In this document: positions 50,439-59,988 of the stretch, one piece after another
Layout of the letters: each line of letters begins with the position of its first letter
Numbering within the stretch: position 1 is the first letter of the stretch
Assembly: GCF_003614885.1 (NCBI RefSeq)
Contig: NZ_QZMS01000011.1
Location: 1-64,000, forward strand
Origin: Photobacterium salinisoli
Lineage (GTDB): Bacteria > Pseudomonadota > Gammaproteobacteria > Enterobacterales > Vibrionaceae
DNA: 64,000 nt
Direction of reading: 5' to 3'
Notes under the pieces: model-generated
Told to the model about the DNA's origin: nothing
Database searches by the model: none
The model's input: only the letters and a program-made list of their open reading frames with translations
Program-made: the position numbers and the translations under genes

Positions 50439-50531
50439 TCAGATACCCGTCACTGGTACCCAGTATGTCAGGGCACTCCAGGCCACAATCCAAACACTGA
50501 TTAAAATTGCATCCAGCCAATCCCGATTCAT
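50439..50531 (-). CDS. Possible 30-residue membrane peptide
   Basis: Begins MNRDWLDAILISVWIVAW and ends ...YWVPVTGI; one span. AAGAG lies 7 bases upstream of the ATG. Resembles no known family; could be chance in a 285-base gap. Confidence 0.35.
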   Translation of the reverse strand: MNRDWLDAILISVWIVAWSALTYWVPVTGI

Positions 50532-50609
50532 ACCCAACTCTTGCCTGATTACCTTATCAGTTATCAGTCGACCGGGGACTTGCCATCATTAAATAGAAAA
50601 TAGGCAGAT

Positions 50610-50634
50610 AAAAAAGCCTGACGTATGGTCAGGC
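50610..50634 (-). terminator. Terminator of the nucleotidase-family gene
   Basis: GCCTGAC (50616-50622), loop GTATG, GTCAGGC (50628-50634); T-run on the minus strand. Confidence 0.8.
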
Positions 50635-50668
50635 CAGACTACAAATTACCCAAAACGGATGTTGAGCT

Positions 50669-52465
50669 TTACGCAGTACCCTGTTCATGCTCACACTCAC
50701 ATGGAATGTAAGTGATGAGATCGTCTTTCGGTGCAGAAAGCTTTTGCTGATAGCGCGCATAATTTTCAAACGCTTCAGCCATAGTGCAATCGAGTGATAA
50801 AGGTGCCATTTCGCAATCCAGCAGTGCCTGATAACCTTCTTTCCCTGTCGCCGTATAGCCGGATGATACTGAGGTATATACAGCGTCATCTTCCAGAGGC
50901 AACCACTCCCCTTCTTTGAAATATGCGAGTTTTTCGATCCGCTTACCTTTCGGCAAACAACAGCGATAAGTAAAACGCAAATGAGCCGTATAGGGGAAAC
51001 TGCCGGTTCCCGTGCCTTCAACGCCGTTATCAACAGCGTTATCAATCGCTCCTTCAAGCGCTTCACGCACTTTGACGCCTTTGACTTTGTAAACCATCAG
51101 TCCAATGGCGAAAGGCAGTAAACGCCCGGCAATATCAGCAGAACTGATAGGCCCGGGATTAAGCGAGGTTCTGACACCACCAGCATTGTGAATACCAAAA
51201 TCAACCTCAAAACCCATCTGTCTGCCATGATGAACAAAACTTTCAACCACCAGAGGGGCAATGGCGCTGGCACCATGGCTATCAGGAACTCTGACATGAC
51301 GGAGTGATTCAGTCACTTCTGCCACTTTATTGGTCTGGCGTTCACGAACCGCCGGACGATAATCCAGATTCAGAATATGCTCTACAACCGGATCCTTAGC
51401 ACACATCGTAATATTTGGCTGTTGCTGAAGGTAGCGTTTTACCATTTCGTGGCAATCCGGGTCTAAATGCTCATTGCGTGTGGCATCCAGCGTAAATTGG
51501 CGGCCAAGCAGCAACTGGTTACCGCCAGACACCTGTTCAATACTGCCGTCAGCCGCAAAATCGATCGAAATCTGCCCTAAAGCCAGAGCATTACAACCGG
51601 CCTGCACCACACAGGTATCCTTGATCTTGACGGCATACTGGTCTTTTTTGCCGTATCCGACATTGATGAAGTCCCCTTGCATGGTATGGGTATGACCGCC
51701 GATGATAACGCCTATCCCATTCACTTTTTCAGCCAGTTCAAGGTCACGCTCATAGCCAAGATGACTGAGCAACACGATTTTGTTCACGCCGTGACAGTGT
51801 AACTCTGCAATGGTCTTTTCAGCAACGGACACAACCGATCGGAAAGAGGTATCCGGATCCGGATTGGCAATTTTATCCATATTTTCAATGGTCAGGCCAA
51901 AGATTGCGACTGGCTCACCCTGCACATCTTTCAGCATGTAGCGCGCACAACCCGTATCATTGTTATAGGCCAGCAGGTTTGATTTGGGTCTCAGCGGGTT
52001 ACGCTTACTTTGATCTTCCAGACTCAAATCCCAGTTACCAGCCAGCATTGGAAAATCGACCTGATCCAGAAAATCAGCAACCAGCGTGTTGCCCATATCC
52101 AGTTCATGATTACCCAGCGCCATAGCTTCTACACCAATCGCATTCAGCAGTCTGGCATTGGCCTGGCCTTTAAACAGCGAAAAATACAATGTGCCCTGAA
52201 AGCAATCGCCCGCATGCACGAACATAAACTCACGGCCATTTAAATACGCTTGCTTTCTTGCCTCTTTCACCGCCGTCGATACCCGTGCAAACCCGCCACA
52301 ACTGGCATACACAGTCGTCTCATGCTTATTCCCTGCAACAGACGGACTTGGCGTTTGCATTAACACCTGTTCGGGCAAAGTCAGTTTGATTGCTGAGGGT
52401 TCAAAGTGAGAGTGCGTATCGTTGATATGGGCGATGGTAATTCGGGCTTGAGTGTGTCGGGTCAT
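50669..52465 (-). CDS. 5'-nucleotidase / UDP-sugar hydrolase family enzyme
   Basis: 598 residues. Metallophosphatase domain: AHINDTHSHF, VHAGDCFQGT, ALGNHELDMG, LLSHLGYERD, GGHTHTMQGD hold the two-metal ligands. C-terminal 5'-nucleotidase domain with NAGGVRTSL and FPYTAHLRF. No signal peptide is evident, so it may act in the cytoplasm, unlike UshA. Removes phosphate from nucleotides or related esters; substrate not known. Confidence 0.85.
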   Translation of the reverse strand: MTRHTQARITIAHINDTHSHFEPSAIKLTLPEQVLMQTPSPSVAGNKHETTVYASCGGFARVSTAVKEARKQAYLNGREFMFVHAGDCFQGTLYFSLFKGQANARLLNAIGVEAMALGNHELDMGNTLVADFLDQVDFPMLAGNWDLSLEDQSKRNPLRPKSNLLAYNNDTGCARYMLKDVQGEPVAIFGLTIENMDKIANPDPDTSFRSVVSVAEKTIAELHCHGVNKIVLLSHLGYERDLELAEKVNGIGVIIGGHTHTMQGDFINVGYGKKDQYAVKIKDTCVVQAGCNALALGQISIDFAADGSIEQVSGGNQLLLGRQFTLDATRNEHLDPDCHEMVKRYLQQQPNITMCAKDPVVEHILNLDYRPAVRERQTNKVAEVTESLRHVRVPDSHGASAIAPLVVESFVHHGRQMGFEVDFGIHNAGGVRTSLNPGPISSADIAGRLLPFAIGLMVYKVKGVKVREALEGAIDNAVDNGVEGTGTGSFPYTAHLRFTYRCCLPKGKRIEKLAYFKEGEWLPLEDDAVYTSVSSGYTATGKEGYQALLDCEMAPLSLDCTMAEAFENYARYQQKLSAPKDDLITYIPCECEHEQGTA

Positions 52466-52612
52466 AAAGGCTTACAGTTCTCCGTGAAATATTTCAATCA
52501 GATATGATTCTTATCACATTGTGCATATCATCATACAGGAAAGGGCAGTATCCAGGGATGAATATCTCATCTGTCACAAAAATATCACCATAATCAGGCA
52601 ACCAAAAGTCAG

Positions 52613-52636
52613 AAAGGCAGCATTAATGCTGCCTTT
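52613..52636. terminator. Perfect palindromic terminator after gloA
   Basis: AAAGGCAGCATT followed by its complement AATGCTGCCTTT; serves the leftward gloA gene. Confidence 0.8.
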
Positions 52637-52667
52637 TCATGCATTTATAAGTTCACATATAAAGATA

Positions 52668-53060
52668 TTACTGATAGTGCCCGTGCCGTTGCAGGACTTC
52701 AATTTTGTACCCATCCGGGTCTAAGACAAAAAAGAAACGAGCCAGTAACTGGCCTTCGCGGGAAAATTCCTTGATATCCAGTGGTGCATACCCGAGAGCG
52801 CGCAGCTTTTCATGTTCCGCGTCCAGATCATCCACCGCCACAGCAATATGCCCGTAACCGCTGCCGTGAGTATAAGGCTCAGCACCTTTGTTCCAGGTCA
52901 GCTCAAGCTCCATATCATTCTCATCGTTACGCAGATAGACCAGGCTGAAGTCATCAAAATCCAAGCGGTGTGCAACGTCTAAATCCAGTGCCTGTTTATA
53001 AAAAACGAGGGACTTCTCCAGATCATGTACTCGCACCATGGTATGAATTATTTTTGCCAT
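52668..53060 (-). CDS. gloA: Lactoylglutathione lyase (glyoxalase I)
   Basis: 130 residues, typical short form (E. coli 135). Metal ligands His6 (IIHTMVRVHDLEKSL), a Glu in MELELTWN, His in YGHIAVAVDD, and Glu in KIEVLQR. Detoxifies methylglyoxal with glutathione, usually Ni2+-dependent in this short type. Confidence 0.93.
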   Translation of the reverse strand: MAKIIHTMVRVHDLEKSLVFYKQALDLDVAHRLDFDDFSLVYLRNDENDMELELTWNKGAEPYTHGSGYGHIAVAVDDLDAEHEKLRALGYAPLDIKEFSREGQLLARFFFVLDPDGYKIEVLQRHGHYQ

Positions 53061-53307
53061 CAGCCAACTCCTGATAAGTTAGGATTTGTTATCCCAATAG
53101 GTGTTTGATAATTCTGAGCCAATACTCAGATTTCTGTTTGGTCTGGACTATAACAATCCCGTTGATTCATCACAAGCAGCCGCCCGGACTGAATTTCAAT
53201 CACGATGGAAATCAACAGCTTCTGCAAATTTTGTGAGCATATACATGAACACACTGTCTCGTAATGCTATAGGCTTACAGTAAGTAAACACAGTGGGCAG
53301 GTGAAGA

Positions 53308-54963
53308 ATGCATTTAAGCAGAATCGAAATTGCAGGTTTCAGAGGGATCAAACGCTTGTCTCTGACACTGAATGAGCTGACGGTACTTATAGGTGAAAAC
53401 ACCTGGGGTAAATCCTCCCTGCTGGATGCTCTGAGTATCGCACTTTCACCAGACGCCAAATTCCATAACTTTCATTTTTCTGACTTTCATGTTGATTATT
53501 CGCTGGGCCATACCCAGGTGTCTCAGATTCACATCGTCCTGAACTGGGTTGAAGATTATCCAGGCGAGCACAAAGCCCGGCGTTACCGTTCTTTCAAGCC
53601 CGTATGGGTCAGAAACGGAAAAGACGGTAAGCAATTTTACTATCAGATAACCAGCGAGCGTGAAGACGATAAAGTGATCACTGAACGTCACTTTCTCGAT
53701 GCCGGCGGCAATATCATCGACTGCCCGGACAATAATAAACTTGCCAGACAATTGATGGTCTTACACCCTATCGTGCGAATCCGCGATGCAAGGCAGTTGC
53801 GGCTTGAAACAGAACAGCAAGAAGAGATCGATCAGGAACAACGAAATCTCATCAACACCCGGATAGAGCGGCGGCTCGATAATACCTGCCGCCGCCTGAT
53901 GACACGCCCCGGACATGTCAGCAGCGATGAAATCAAAAGTAGTATCCGGGCATTGCGAACGCTGGTTGATCATTATTTTGCGTTTACGCCACATCATAAA
54001 GCGCCTCGCAGGGATCTCAGGCCTTTTCCTGAACGCACTCACTATTCCCCTAACCCTCTGGAAATGCTGGCCCGCCCGGAAATGACCAAACAAAACAGAC
54101 TGGTACTCATGGGGCTCATCAATGCCTACATCCGCGCCCGGGGGCCGGTAGAACTAAAGCGCATATCGCGTCCCATCATGATCCTTGAAGACCCGGAAGG
54201 CCGGCTCCATCCCATCATTCTTCATCAGGCATGGGCTTTTGTCGTTAATATGCCTATGCAGAAAATTCTCACTACCAACAGCCCGGAACTGGCATCCGTT
54301 GTGCCTTTGAACAGTATAAAAAAGCTCAACAGAGAGCCGGATAAAACCCGGGTTTACAGTCTGGACAGCCATAGCCTCAGCAGGGACGAGCTACGCAGAG
54401 TTGGCTTTCATGTACGGTTACACCGCCCCGGCGCACTCTACGCCCGGGCCTGGCTGCTTGTAGAAGGGGAAACAGAAGTCTGGCTGTTAAATGAGTTTGC
54501 TTACCGGTGCGGGTATAACTTTGCTTCTGAAGGCGTCCAGGTTATTGAATTTGCACAAAGTGGCCTGAAGCCGATTATCAAAATTGCAAGATTAATGGGC
54601 ATTGAATGGCATGTCGTGACAGACGGCGATGCCGCCGGCAAGAAGTACGCGGAAACGGTGCGACATATGCTTGGCAGTGAATTGGATAAACACAGGTTAA
54701 CCGTATTACCTGATCTCGATATCGAGCACTTTCTGTTCAACCACGGTTATGAACCTCTTTTCCGTAAACTGGCCAGAATATCGGATGATCACCCTGCGCC
54801 ACCCAAGAAGATCATACAGAAAGCGCTCAAGCATCATGCCAAACCTGATGTTGCCCTGGCCATGGTGGAATTCACAGACAGCGAGGAAATTGATCATATT
54901 CCAACCTTGCTGCGCTGGTTGCTAAAGCGCATGGTTGCTCTGGCTCGTGCTTCAACCACCTGA
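53308..54963 (+). CDS. OLD-family ATP-dependent nuclease (YbjD-like)
   Basis: 551 residues, like E. coli YbjD (552). N-terminal ABC-type ATPase (IEIAGFRGIKRLSLTLNE; Walker A GENTWGKSS, with Trp in the loop; MILEDPEGRLHP as Walker B/D-loop) and a C-terminal TOPRIM domain (LLVEGETEVWLL, ... VVTDGDAAGKKYA ...). OLD proteins couple ATPase and metal-dependent nuclease; role in phage defence or repair is reported for relatives. No reverse transcriptase or helicase partner is beside it. Confidence 0.85.
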   Translation: MHLSRIEIAGFRGIKRLSLTLNELTVLIGENTWGKSSLLDALSIALSPDAKFHNFHFSDFHVDYSLGHTQVSQIHIVLNWVEDYPGEHKARRYRSFKPVWVRNGKDGKQFYYQITSEREDDKVITERHFLDAGGNIIDCPDNNKLARQLMVLHPIVRIRDARQLRLETEQQEEIDQEQRNLINTRIERRLDNTCRRLMTRPGHVSSDEIKSSIRALRTLVDHYFAFTPHHKAPRRDLRPFPERTHYSPNPLEMLARPEMTKQNRLVLMGLINAYIRARGPVELKRISRPIMILEDPEGRLHPIILHQAWAFVVNMPMQKILTTNSPELASVVPLNSIKKLNREPDKTRVYSLDSHSLSRDELRRVGFHVRLHRPGALYARAWLLVEGETEVWLLNEFAYRCGYNFASEGVQVIEFAQSGLKPIIKIARLMGIEWHVVTDGDAAGKKYAETVRHMLGSELDKHRLTVLPDLDIEHFLFNHGYEPLFRKLARISDDHPAPPKKIIQKALKHHAKPDVALAMVEFTDSEEIDHIPTLLRWLLKRMVALARASTT

Positions 54964-54995
54964 GCCAGAGCATACACAACACAAAGGTGACGGCA

Positions 54996-55553
54996 TCAAT
55001 TAACAGACTTTTCAAAGAAAAGCGTTACCGTGCCAACGTGAACGCCCCATTTACTCATTCTGGCAACGTTAAACATACGGACATCATCCTGGAGGAACAT
55101 CCAGTCATCAAAGGCGATGTCATAGGTGGTCTCCCCGACAGGCACCCTCAGCGTGTACTGCCAGTTAAGTGCATTGCCTGACACCTTACCGGTGGCATCG
55201 CCTACCACATCTCCCGCCGTTCCGGTGTAAACACCTTCGGACTGACGCTGGATTGTCCAGATCCTCTGCTGTTTCTCTCCGTCATCGAACACAAAGTCTT
55301 CTTTGAGCGTCAGCGTATTACCCTGAACGGTTCCGATAATATCAACGGAGAAACGCCTTGTCTGCTTGCCGGATCTGTCCTGAAGCATCCCCCAGGCTTT
55401 CACATTGCCATTGAAATAACTGAACAGATCCAGTTCAGGACGGTGATATTTGTGATCATCAACGGATGCAGAACAGCCACTGATTAACAGCACCACCATC
55501 AGCCCTGTCACTTTTAGCCAGTTAGCCCACCTGGTGTTGTACCTATGTATCAT
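54996..55553 (-). CDS. DUF3833 lipoprotein
   Basis: 185 residues. Signal with lipobox (LLISGC), then a beta-rich domain with FSYFNGNVKAWGMLQDRSGK, as in DUF3833 lipoproteins. Part of the envelope-lipid gene cluster (last gene read leftward). Role unknown. Confidence 0.85.
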   Translation of the reverse strand: MIHRYNTRWANWLKVTGLMVVLLISGCSASVDDHKYHRPELDLFSYFNGNVKAWGMLQDRSGKQTRRFSVDIIGTVQGNTLTLKEDFVFDDGEKQQRIWTIQRQSEGVYTGTAGDVVGDATGKVSGNALNWQYTLRVPVGETTYDIAFDDWMFLQDDVRMFNVARMSKWGVHVGTVTLFFEKSVN

Positions 55554-55570
55554 CCTGTTTCTCCCTTATG

Positions 55571-56074
55571 TCATACCCGTCCGATGAGCCGTTTTCGCAG
55601 CTCGGGATACCGAGTCTGTGGTGATAACCAGATATCCAGAAAGGCATTAGCCATTTCCCTGTCCCGTACTTCGCCAATCACAGTGTTGTCCCGGTAAAAT
55701 GTCCCTCCACCAGCGTGAATCACAAATATCAGCCGATCGCCTTTACGTACATCCGGCCAGATATTATCAAGCACAAGCCGCCATTGCTGGCGTTTGGCAG
55801 CCGTAACTCCCAGTTTCTGCCATTGGTCATCCGTCGCATCCAGTAAGTCATCTTTATCAATATCCCGCTGATACTTGATCACCAGCGCGACCGAATCCGC
55901 CATCTTTGCATTGTAACGCCCAGACGGAGTACGAAGCTGAGAGTCATAAATCACCCAAGGGCCCCATTTTAAAGTGGCCTCTCCGACAACCGGCCAACTT
56001 TGCCAGGCGCCGCTGGCCAGTGACCAGGGCGAGACTAACAGCAACACAGCAGTGAAAATCGTTAGCAGACGCAT
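55571..56074 (-). CDS. Chalcone-isomerase-like secreted protein
   Basis: 167 residues. Signal peptide (about 1-22), then a chalcone-isomerase-like fold (WVIYDSQLRTPSGRY, ALVIKYQRDIDKDDLLDATD, FLDIWLSP). Such bacterial proteins are non-catalytic by known motifs and may bind lipids. Same operon as cfa. Confidence 0.8.
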   Translation of the reverse strand: MRLLTIFTAVLLLVSPWSLASGAWQSWPVVGEATLKWGPWVIYDSQLRTPSGRYNAKMADSVALVIKYQRDIDKDDLLDATDDQWQKLGVTAAKRQQWRLVLDNIWPDVRKGDRLIFVIHAGGGTFYRDNTVIGEVRDREMANAFLDIWLSPQTRYPELRKRLIGRV

Positions 56075-56075
56075 C

Positions 56076-56594
56076 TCATACCTCCTTTTCGATACAGATT
56101 CGTATCCACAACAAAAGAAGTCCTGAAAAAACCAGCCAGCACACTGTGACTATCAAAATGGTCAGTGTGTCGCCAGCAGGCCAGGACACAGCACCCAGTT
56201 GTTTTCCCGCCAGGTAGCTGCCTGCACCACCGAGACTGCCAGCCAGTAACACCAATGAGGCCGGATACCTTGCCAGGTTATGGCGCAGGAACCAGACAAA
56301 GGTGGCAAACCCCAGCCAAAGCAGAATGAGCCAGGCTGGCATAAAGCTACTTTCAAACCGATAAATATCCGTATAGGTCAGTAATCCATCCATCAGGCAA
56401 CCTGCCAGTGCAATAACCAGCACCTGTTTTACTGAAGCCGGATAACACCACCAGACTATGACCAGGATACACGCCAGCAGCGCGATCCAGTCATTTTGTC
56501 CCAGAACCGCCAGCAGCCAGAATCCGTTAAACAACAGACCGACGGCAACTAATGCCTTGGTCGTTAAGGTTTGTGTCCCGCATGGCGTTTTCAT
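56076..56594 (-). CDS. DUF2878 membrane protein
   Basis: 172 residues, about six spans (ALVAVGLLFNGFWLLAVLG, ... VLVIALAGCLMDGLLTYTDI ...). DUF2878 usually sits with cfa, DUF1365 and FAD-oxidoreductase genes, as here. Function unknown. One base separates it from the next gene. Confidence 0.8.
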   Translation of the reverse strand: MKTPCGTQTLTTKALVAVGLLFNGFWLLAVLGQNDWIALLACILVIVWWCYPASVKQVLVIALAGCLMDGLLTYTDIYRFESSFMPAWLILLWLGFATFVWFLRHNLARYPASLVLLAGSLGGAGSYLAGKQLGAVSWPAGDTLTILIVTVCWLVFSGLLLLWIRICIEKEV

Positions 56595-56627
56595 TTGCTT
56601 TACCCTTCTCGTTAGTAAACCAGTGAG

Positions 56628-57863
56628 TTATTGCCACTTTGGTCTGCTGGCTATCAATTGCACTGTGCTGATCGTTTTTTCTTTAAATCCACCTTCGCAA
56701 TAGCACAGGTAATAACGCCACATACGAATAAAACGTGGATCAAAGCCTTGCTTACTGAGCTGTTCGGCACTGGCATTAAACAAGCGGTGCCAGTCGGCCA
56801 GTGTGCGTGCGTAGTCCAGTCCGATATCTTTCAGATCCCGGATAACAAAATCGCTGTATTGCGTCAGACTTTGCGCCAGCAGTGTCACAGACGGCAGAAA
56901 ACCACCCGGGAAAATATGCTTCTGGATAAAATCAACGCCTTTGCTGTAACTCTCAAATCGCTGATCAGCGATAGTAATTGCCTGTATCGCCAGCAGACCA
57001 CCTTCTTTTAACAGCGACTGACATTGCTTGATGTAGGTCGCCAGATAACGTTTACCTACCGCTTCTACCATTTCGACGGAAACCAGTTTGTCATATTGTC
57101 CGCTCAGATCGCGATAATCTTTGCGCAACAACGTAATACGATCCGACAGGCCTTCCTGTTCTACACGTGATTTGGCGTATTCATACTGAGCATCAGAAAT
57201 GGTTGTTGTGGTCACCCGGCACCCGTACTGTCTGGCAGCGTGAATAGCCAGCGCCCCCCAACCCGTACCAATTTCCAGCAAGTGATCATCAGGCTGTAAA
57301 TCCAGTTGACGGCACAAACGATCCATTTTATTTAACTGTGCCTGTTCTAATGATTCTGAAGGATCATGATAGATCCCGCAGGAGTACAGCATTTGCGGGT
57401 CCAGAAACGTCCGGTAAAAGTCATTTCCCAAATCATAATGCGCCAGAATGTTTTGCTTTGAGCCGGCTTTATTGTTGCGGCGGGTAAAGTGTTGCCACCC
57501 TTCAGCCAGACGCGTCATCCAACTGGTTTTTGACTCCAGCTTATCCAGCATGGATAGATTTCTCGCCAGCACCTGGACAACAGCAGTGATATCGGGGGAA
57601 TCCCACCAGCCATCCATATAAGCCTCTCCGGCAGCAATACTGCCACCTTGTAACAGTCGCTGGTAAAGCCCTGGCTCTCTGACCAGAACATGCGCCTGAC
57701 AATTCGATGTTTCATCCCCGAACCGATGTGTTTCGCCCTGGCTGTCTACCAGTGTCAGGCCGGCATGGCGTAATTGCGCCAGCAAAGCAAAGACCAGACG
57801 GCGAGCCATTGTGCCTTTTTCAGCTTGAGTGCTATAGCTGCTTTTCGTTTCTGTGTTCGACAT
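56628..57863 (-). CDS. cfa: Cyclopropane-fatty-acid synthase-type methyltransferase
   Basis: 411 residues. N-terminal domain with LVREPGLYQRLLQGGSIAAG, then HYDLGNDFYRTFLDP and LYSCGIYHDP, SAM motif LEIGTGWGALAIHAA, and QKHIFPGGFLPS. Transfers a methylene or methyl group from SAM to phospholipid acyl double bonds. In this cluster it may make methyl or furan fatty acids instead of cyclopropanes (inference). Confidence 0.9.
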   Translation of the reverse strand: MSNTETKSSYSTQAEKGTMARRLVFALLAQLRHAGLTLVDSQGETHRFGDETSNCQAHVLVREPGLYQRLLQGGSIAAGEAYMDGWWDSPDITAVVQVLARNLSMLDKLESKTSWMTRLAEGWQHFTRRNNKAGSKQNILAHYDLGNDFYRTFLDPQMLYSCGIYHDPSESLEQAQLNKMDRLCRQLDLQPDDHLLEIGTGWGALAIHAARQYGCRVTTTTISDAQYEYAKSRVEQEGLSDRITLLRKDYRDLSGQYDKLVSVEMVEAVGKRYLATYIKQCQSLLKEGGLLAIQAITIADQRFESYSKGVDFIQKHIFPGGFLPSVTLLAQSLTQYSDFVIRDLKDIGLDYARTLADWHRLFNASAEQLSKQGFDPRFIRMWRYYLCYCEGGFKEKTISTVQLIASRPKWQ

Positions 57864-57871
57864 CGTCTACC

Positions 57872-58705
57872 TCAGCGTTCCGGTTGTTTTCTTTTAGAAG
57901 GCTTGTCAGAAGTGAAGCCCTTAACTGTTTCTGTATGGAAATGTGCGTCCTTCGGGTAACCATGAAACGGCACTTTTTTCCACCATAGCTTCATGGCCTG
58001 CCAGTAAATGCCGGCGACCACCTTGAGTGTCTGAATCGGCGTCTGCCGCAGCAGACGCCAGAGTACCTGGGTGGTGAAAGCCTGTTTACGCAGTGCCATC
58101 GTCGCATCCATGACGGTGCTGCCCGTGTCGTTGCCAATAATGTCCAAATGCACAAATACTTGACTGACAGGCGGTTTCAGCCGCCAAAGATAGTGCTGAG
58201 CCATCGGATTGAAGGGCGACACGTGAAAAGCTTTGCCCTGTAACCACTGCTTTTCATGCCAATCCGACACTGCTGGCACAGCATAGTAATGGCGCTGATT
58301 CCATGGGGTATTACTCACTTCCGCCAACAGCCAGCGCCATTCACCCTGTTCATCAAAACAGTAATAAAGATTAAGCGGGCTAAAATAGAGCCCAAAATAC
58401 CGTAACTGACACAGTTGCTTCACTTTTCCTGCGAGCCTTTCGCCGGTCAGCTCAAACAGCTTGTCCTGAACCTTTTGCTTGAGGGGCCCTTCTCCCTCCG
58501 CCCTCAGATAGTCTTCCCGTCGCCACCTTGCGGGGTGATACCAGCGACAGCCAAACCCCACAACCTGCTCGCTGAGTGAGGTCACTTCATCAAGATCAAT
58601 CAAGGGCATAAACATGGGATAGCTAAACGCATGTTTCACCGGGGTAAAACGACGATGCCTCACCTGACCGACACACAGGCCGCTCTGTAAATCAGACATT
58701 GTCAT
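57872..58705 (-). CDS. DUF1365 protein
   Basis: 277 residues. VRHRRFTPVKHAFSYPMFMP at the start, RYFGLYFSPLNLYYCFD and VSNTPWNQRHYYAVP, all typical of DUF1365. Usually encoded between an FAD oxidoreductase and a Cfa-like enzyme. Overlaps the upstream gene by 4 bases. Related genes in Rhodobacter lipid clusters have been linked to furan fatty acid synthesis (from memory). Confidence 0.88.
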   Translation of the reverse strand: MTMSDLQSGLCVGQVRHRRFTPVKHAFSYPMFMPLIDLDEVTSLSEQVVGFGCRWYHPARWRREDYLRAEGEGPLKQKVQDKLFELTGERLAGKVKQLCQLRYFGLYFSPLNLYYCFDEQGEWRWLLAEVSNTPWNQRHYYAVPAVSDWHEKQWLQGKAFHVSPFNPMAQHYLWRLKPPVSQVFVHLDIIGNDTGSTVMDATMALRKQAFTTQVLWRLLRQTPIQTLKVVAGIYWQAMKLWWKKVPFHGYPKDAHFHTETVKGFTSDKPSKRKQPER

Positions 58706-59988
58706 GAGACTAATTCCATTCGCGGCAGGCGCTTGCCATTGCCTGACGCCTCAATCGCATTCACAACATCCAGTGCACTGCGCACACCGTCTTCATGAAA
58801 CCCGTTGTACCAGTAAGCACCACAGAACCAGCAACCCTGTTGGCCGTTAATCAAACCACGCTGCCCCTGTGCGGCTATGGACTGTGTATTAAACACGGGA
58901 TGTGCGTAGCTGAAACGACGGAGGATGGTTTGAGGATCGATATCGTCAGTGCGGTTGAGCGTAACGCAGAATGTCTCCGGTGAATCGAACCCCTGCAGAA
59001 TGTTCATGTTGTATGTCACGCTGGCCAGCTGACGCTCACGACTTGCTTCATCCGGCAGATGGTAATTCCAGGCTGCCCAGGCACGTTTGGCTTTGGGCAG
59101 CATGTTCCGATCGGTATGTAACACCACCTCATTCTGCTGATAAGGGATAGCCCCTAATACCTGAGTTTCGTTGACCGTCGGGTCAGCCAGCATGCTGAGC
59201 GCCTGATCACTGTGGCAAGCGAAGATCACCTGATCAAAATACTGCTGTCCGCGGGCGGTAGTAACTTCTACCTTAGGACCTAACCGCTGCACACTCAGAA
59301 CCGGCTGATTGAGATGAATCCTGTCAGCAAAGTCATGGGTCAGGCTGCGTACATACTCTCTCGATCCGCCCGGCACCACATACCATTGAGGTCGGTTCGT
59401 CACTTCCAACAAACCATGGTGACGGAAAAAACGGACGAAGAAAGGCAACGGAAAAGCCCGCATATCTGACAAGGTGGATGACCAGATAGCAGCCCCCATG
59501 GGCAATATGTAGTTCTGACAGAAATACTCATTGAATCTGTGGGAAGTGAGAAACTCCCCTAAAGTTGTTGATGCCAGTTGATCAAGATCCGCTTCCCTTG
59601 CCAGTTTGTTGAATCTCAGGATGTCACGGATAAAGCGGTAAAATTCAGGACGAAATAAATTGCGGCGCTGGGCAAACATAGAAAGCGCATCATGACCGTT
59701 ATATTCCAGTCCGATAGCGTCGTTCTGCACACTGAAGCTCATCTCAGTCGGCTGGCGGCCAATACCAATCTCTTTGAGCAAGGCTTCGAACTGCGGGTAG
59801 GTTCTGTTGTTAAAGACAATAAACCCGGTATCAATCGCATAACGACCGCTTGCAGTTTCAACATCCACCGTGGCGGTATGGCCGCCAATATACTCGTTGG
59901 CCTCAAACACAGTGATGTCATGCTGTTCGTGCAGTTTCCATGCACAGGTTAATCCAGCAATGCCGGTACCGATAATCGCAATTTTCAT
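58702..59988 (-). CDS. FAD-dependent amine-oxidase-type oxidoreductase
   Basis: 428 residues. FAD-binding IIGTGIAGLTCAWKL at the N-terminus, NEYIGGHTATVDVE, then DTGFIVFNNRTYPQF, and a C-terminal GLINGQQGCWFCGAYWYNGF. Belongs to the flavin family that accompanies DUF1365 and cfa; probably an acyl-chain desaturase or oxidase in membrane lipid modification (inference). Overlaps both neighbours by 4 bases. Confidence 0.85.
   Translation of the reverse strand: MKIAIIGTGIAGLTCAWKLHEQHDITVFEANEYIGGHTATVDVETASGRYAIDTGFIVFNNRTYPQFEALLKEIGIGRQPTEMSFSVQNDAIGLEYNGHDALSMFAQRRNLFRPEFYRFIRDILRFNKLAREADLDQLASTTLGEFLTSHRFNEYFCQNYILPMGAAIWSSTLSDMRAFPLPFFVRFFRHHGLLEVTNRPQWYVVPGGSREYVRSLTHDFADRIHLNQPVLSVQRLGPKVEVTTARGQQYFDQVIFACHSDQALSMLADPTVNETQVLGAIPYQQNEVVLHTDRNMLPKAKRAWAAWNYHLPDEASRERQLASVTYNMNILQGFDSPETFCVTLNRTDDIDPQTILRRFSYAHPVFNTQSIAAQGQRGLINGQQGCWFCGAYWYNGFHEDGVRSALDVVNAIEASGNGKRLPRMELVS

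Noticed and set aside
53308..54963. Gabija- or retron-like defence system at the OLD-family gene
   Set aside because: No UvrD-like helicase or reverse transcriptase beside it; full length and pattern match the single-gene YbjD type.
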